Positions 54,104-56,276 of a stretch of 56,276 bases of DNA are shown here, one piece after another. Position 1 is the stretch's first letter. Each line of letters starts with the position of its first letter. Location of the stretch: assembly GCF_900141635.1 (NCBI RefSeq), contig NZ_FSRH01000018.1:1-56276 (forward strand). Direction: 5' to 3'. The position numbers were made by a program, and so were the translations under genes. This DNA comes from Peptoclostridium litorale DSM 5388 (GTDB taxonomy: Bacteria; Bacillota; Clostridia; Peptostreptococcales; Peptostreptococcaceae). The notes beneath the pieces were generated by a model. It had not been told where the DNA came from. It did no database searches and saw only the letters and a list, made by a program, of their open reading frames with translations.

Positions 54104-55750
54104 ATGAAAATCAGAATTATAAAGCAGTTCTTGCCGGCGGCGCTTGCAGTGATTATGCTGATGCAGCCCCAGCCAATTCAGGCTATCGAGGCAAAAGCAG
54201 CAGCACTGGAAACTGCATCAATAGAAACCGTATCAGAGGGGCAAAGAGAAGCCGTTTTCGAATCTGACTCGTGGGAGAATCCGTACACTACATACAATGG
54301 CGAGGAAGGGGCTTTAGTAATCTCAAAGAGCTCCGCAGTACCCGCGGCCGTAGAAAGCGCCGGAAGCCTTTTTGGCCTCAAGGACATAATATACGACAAC
54401 ATGTTAAACAGGAATGCGAGCTTTGCAATAAACTATACCGGGGATACAAGCAACCTAAAACCCGATTTGCAAAGCATAATGGCTGAAATCGATGCGCAGG
54501 ACGAGTACCTTTCAAATTCGAGAGGCTGGTATTCGTGGTCTGCTACGGGCTATGTGAACGATGCCACCATAACTTTCAACGTGGACTACCTTCACAGCAA
54601 ATCGGACGAAGACTACATTGAAAGCGAAACAGACAGCATACTCTCTGAAATAATAAGCCCGGGAATGTCCGACCTTGAAAAGGTGAAGGCCGTAAACGAC
54701 TATATAGTGCTGAACACACAGTACAGCGAAGAAACATTTGCAAGCGCCCATTCGCCTTATGCGATACTCACCGAAGGCAAGGGGGTCTGCCAGGCGTATG
54801 CACTTCTCGAGTACAAAATGCTCGGGAAGCTGGGATTCGAACGCAGGTACGTTGTCGGAAACGCAGGAGGAGTGGGCCATGCGTGGAACAGCGTCAATAT
54901 CGGAGGGAACTGGTATTTCATAGATTCGACCTGGAACGACCCTTTGCCTGACAGGAAATACAACGTCAGCTACAAGTACTTTCTGGTGACGCAGGAATAC
55001 CTGGATGACGACCACAGCTGGGAAAAGTCTAACTACCAGCAGACGGGCGGCGACGACTACTCCTATTTCCACGACATGTCATACACGTTCTCTGACTCGG
55101 ACCATATATACTACAGCAGCGACTTGGACGGTGGAGCTCTCCACAGCATATCCGTAGACGGAAGCGGCGACATAAAGCTCAACAATTACAAATCCTATTA
55201 TATGGCGTGCTACGGGGACTGGATATACTACAGCAACTACTCAAACGGAGGATACATATACAAGATAAAAAAGGACGGAACCGTGGAGGAAAAGCTCAAC
55301 ACTGTCCATTCCACGGACCTTCACATGGATGGAAGCAGACTTGCATATACCAATAACAGCACAGGGCTGCAGGAGTACATCCAGCTTGAAGAGGAGCCTG
55401 GCAAAGATGCCAGGGAAGAGCTTGAAATTGACCCTTCTTATAGCTGGGAAGAGCCTTTTTCGCAAAAGACAGGCCAGCCCGAGGGCAAATACTGGACTGT
55501 GGAGTTTACAAAGCCCTTGGACGAGGGCTCTGTAAACGGCGAGAATGTATTCGTGGGTGAAAGCGACGGCGGGGTTTTGCTTAAGACTGACACCAGCGTG
55601 ACACTGGCCGAAGGCAGCAAGGTTGAAATAAAACCTGTGGACGGATGGGAAAGCGGCGGAGTGTACTACCTTTTCATATCCGAAGGAGTCAGATCCGAAA
55701 ATGGGGAATCTCTCGGCAGGGGGATAAGGATGAAGTTCACCATAGAATAG
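54104..55750 (+). CDS. secreted transglutaminase-like protein with Ig-like domain
   Basis: A 548-residue exported protein. Signal peptide, a helical N-terminal region, a transglutaminase-like domain (about 180-290) with complete Cys229-His259-Asp274 triad (G-K-G-V-C-Q-A-Y, G-H-A-W-N, D-S-T-W-N-D), then repeats with Y-Y-S-x-x (D-H-I-Y-Y-S-S-D, D-W-I-Y-Y-S-N-Y) like DUF5050, and a C-terminal Big_5 domain (Y-W-T-V-E-F-T-K-P-L to M-K-F-T-I-E). It may cross-link, cleave or transfer amide bonds on surface proteins. AAAGGAGG precedes the ATG. Confidence 0.88.
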   Translation: MKIRIIKQFLPAALAVIMLMQPQPIQAIEAKAAALETASIETVSEGQREAVFESDSWENPYTTYNGEEGALVISKSSAVPAAVESAGSLFGLKDIIYDNMLNRNASFAINYTGDTSNLKPDLQSIMAEIDAQDEYLSNSRGWYSWSATGYVNDATITFNVDYLHSKSDEDYIESETDSILSEIISPGMSDLEKVKAVNDYIVLNTQYSEETFASAHSPYAILTEGKGVCQAYALLEYKMLGKLGFERRYVVGNAGGVGHAWNSVNIGGNWYFIDSTWNDPLPDRKYNVSYKYFLVTQEYLDDDHSWEKSNYQQTGGDDYSYFHDMSYTFSDSDHIYYSSDLDGGALHSISVDGSGDIKLNNYKSYYMACYGDWIYYSNYSNGGYIYKIKKDGTVEEKLNTVHSTDLHMDGSRLAYTNNSTGLQEYIQLEEEPGKDAREELEIDPSYSWEEPFSQKTGQPEGKYWTVEFTKPLDEGSVNGENVFVGESDGGVLLKTDTSVTLAEGSKVEIKPVDGWESGGVYYLFISEGVRSENGESLGRGIRMKFTIE

Positions 55751-55772
55751 ACGGGAGTGCCATATAAATCAA

Positions 55773-55784
55773 GGGGACGGTTCT
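55773..55784 (+). repeat. GGGGACGGTTCT half of the REP-like repeat
   Basis: Twelve bases identical to one arm of the hairpin at 44226-44263, without its complementary arm nearby. It lies just after the transglutaminase gene. Confidence 0.45.
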
Positions 55785-55837
55785 TGGTGCATTGCTCAGC
55801 CGGAAGAATCGCCCATTTGCCTCCTGTGGACAAGGCT

Positions 55838-55897
55838 AAAACCAAGCAGCGGTTTTGAAGGTTGTTTTTCAACCGGAGAAGCCCCGCTTGGTTTTTT
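55838..55897 (+). terminator. hairpin terminator before the right IS66 copy
   Basis: An outer AAAACCAAGC stem encloses a small GGTTG/CAACC hairpin and ends in six T. It closes the transglutaminase transcript. No gene lies between here and the IS66 end. Confidence 0.75.
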
Positions 55898-55955
55898 ATT
55901 TTTGCATTTTTGATTGCATTTTTGATTTTGTATTCAAGACGAATGGCTTCTATTT

Positions 55956-55979
55956 GTATCCGTCAAATACAACCCACAT
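55956..55979. repeat. IS66 terminal inverted repeat (right copy)
   Basis: 24 bases exactly complementary to 295-318, beginning GTATCCGTCAAATAC. It marks the left boundary of the right-hand element. Confidence 0.85.
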
Positions 55980-55987
55980 ATGAAAAG

Positions 55988-56023
55988 CGTCCTATCTATG
56001 AGATAATACTCACAAATAGGACG
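55988..56023 (-). terminator. terminator inside IS66 after the transposase gene
   Basis: An eight-bp CGTCCTAT stem ends in a CTTTTC run on the minus strand, directly after the transposase stop. Confidence 0.65.
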
Positions 56024-56027
56024 TTTT

Positions 56028-56276
56028 CTATTTTTTAGATTCAAATGTTTTAAGGCACTCTTTCGGCAGGGTTTCAGACCACGGAAGAAGATGATCCAGT
56101 GCGTATGGAGTGCTGAGTTTTGTATTCGGAAGCTGCTCGAACAGGTATTTCAAATAGTAAAAAGGATTCAGGCCATTCATTTTGGCTGTTTCTATTATGC
56201 TGTATGCCATGGCGCTGGCTTTTGCTCCATGAGGTGATTTGCAGAATAGATAATTTTTGCGACCGATAACAAACGG
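56028..56276 (-). CDS. tnpC: IS66 transposase, C-terminal part
   Basis: The last 82 codons of an IS66 DDE transposase. R-P-F-V-I-G-R-K-N-Y-L-F style sequence, then S-P-H-G-A-K-A-S-A, Y-S-I-I-E-T-A-K-M-N-G-L-N-P and L-F-E-Q-L-P-N form the family's conserved C-terminus, including the final Glu of the DDE region (I-E-T-A-K). The 5' part lies beyond the right edge. It catalyses transposition of the element. Confidence 0.92.
   Translation of the reverse strand, partial: PFVIGRKNYLFCKSPHGAKASAMAYSIIETAKMNGLNPFYYLKYLFEQLPNTKLSTPYALDHLLPWSETLPKECLKTFESKK

Larger units (their letters stand above)
55956..56276 (-). mobile_element. IS66-family element, 3' end (truncated by window edge)
   Basis: The distal end of an IS66 element: terminal repeat, internal terminator and transposase C-terminus, read leftward. 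It has the same orientation as the left-edge copy. It continues past the window. Confidence 0.88.

Noticed and set aside
1-56276. Interpreting the window as a circular replicon opened inside a single IS66 copy
   Set aside because: A single fresh insertion should be flanked by matching eight-base duplications. The flanks here are GGAAAACA (319-326) and TTCTATTT (55948-55955), which differ, and the gene content looks chromosomal.

Overview
The window looks like the chromosome of an anaerobic, amino-acid-fermenting Clostridia member, near the Peptostreptococcales. The evidence is heavy use of ATA and AGG/AGA codons, strong GGAGG ribosome sites, SLH surface proteins, a glycine-riboswitch-controlled symporter, a multimeric [FeFe] hydrogenase and small DUF1659/DUF2922/YvrJ proteins. 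I saw no tRNA, rRNA or CRISPR array. The species cannot be fixed from sequence alone. Both edges cut into IS66-family elements in the same orientation. A tnpA 5' end with its terminal repeat lies at the left, and the transposase 3' end with the matching repeat at the right. The window may therefore be an assembly contig that ends in two repeat copies.

Layout. Positions 1-780 hold the IS66 end and a rhodanese remnant. Positions 957-4015 hold a cell-wall growth operon (FHA protein, SEDS glycosyltransferase, class B PBP). A GGDEF diguanylate cyclase and a DegV fatty-acid-binding protein follow (4311-6586). Positions 6636-31369 are a large cell-surface island: a papain-like protease resembling the clostridial S-layer protease Cwp84, a lytic transglycosylase with a dockerin-like segment, a MORN-repeat protein, a secreted propeller protein, a carbohydrate-binding-module protein, a three-SLH S-layer protein, a TPR lipoprotein, a subtilase, and a very large SecA. 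Next come the glycine riboswitch and Na+/glycine-alanine symporter (31921-33739), a dCache chemoreceptor (34261-36255) and a three-gene hydrogenase operon on the minus strand (36571-40107). After these lie a glycolipid glycosyltransferase with a flippase-like membrane protein (41004-43197) and a minus-strand sigma-factor/DUF1659/DUF2922/YvrJ cluster (43311-45053). A second surface block (45454-55750) holds Ig-like and beta-solenoid proteins, a HEPN/MNT toxin-antitoxin pair and a transglutaminase-like protein.

The unifying theme is one Ig-like domain of about 100 residues (SbsA/Big_5 type, opening with a W-[TSNR]-[VI]-x-[FL] strand). I can see it in eleven separate exported proteins, at the N- or C-terminal end of otherwise unrelated modules. 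In the middle of this island the SecA homologue (1128 residues) lacks the usual C-terminal zinc finger. In its place it carries about 300 residues that appear to form three tandem beta-sandwich repeats. My main hypothesis is that this is a dedicated export and surface-assembly locus: an accessory SecA, S-layer proteins, maturation proteases, wall-remodelling enzymes and a shared Ig-like module that may keep the products at the surface. Domain calls rest on reading motifs by eye; no database search was run.
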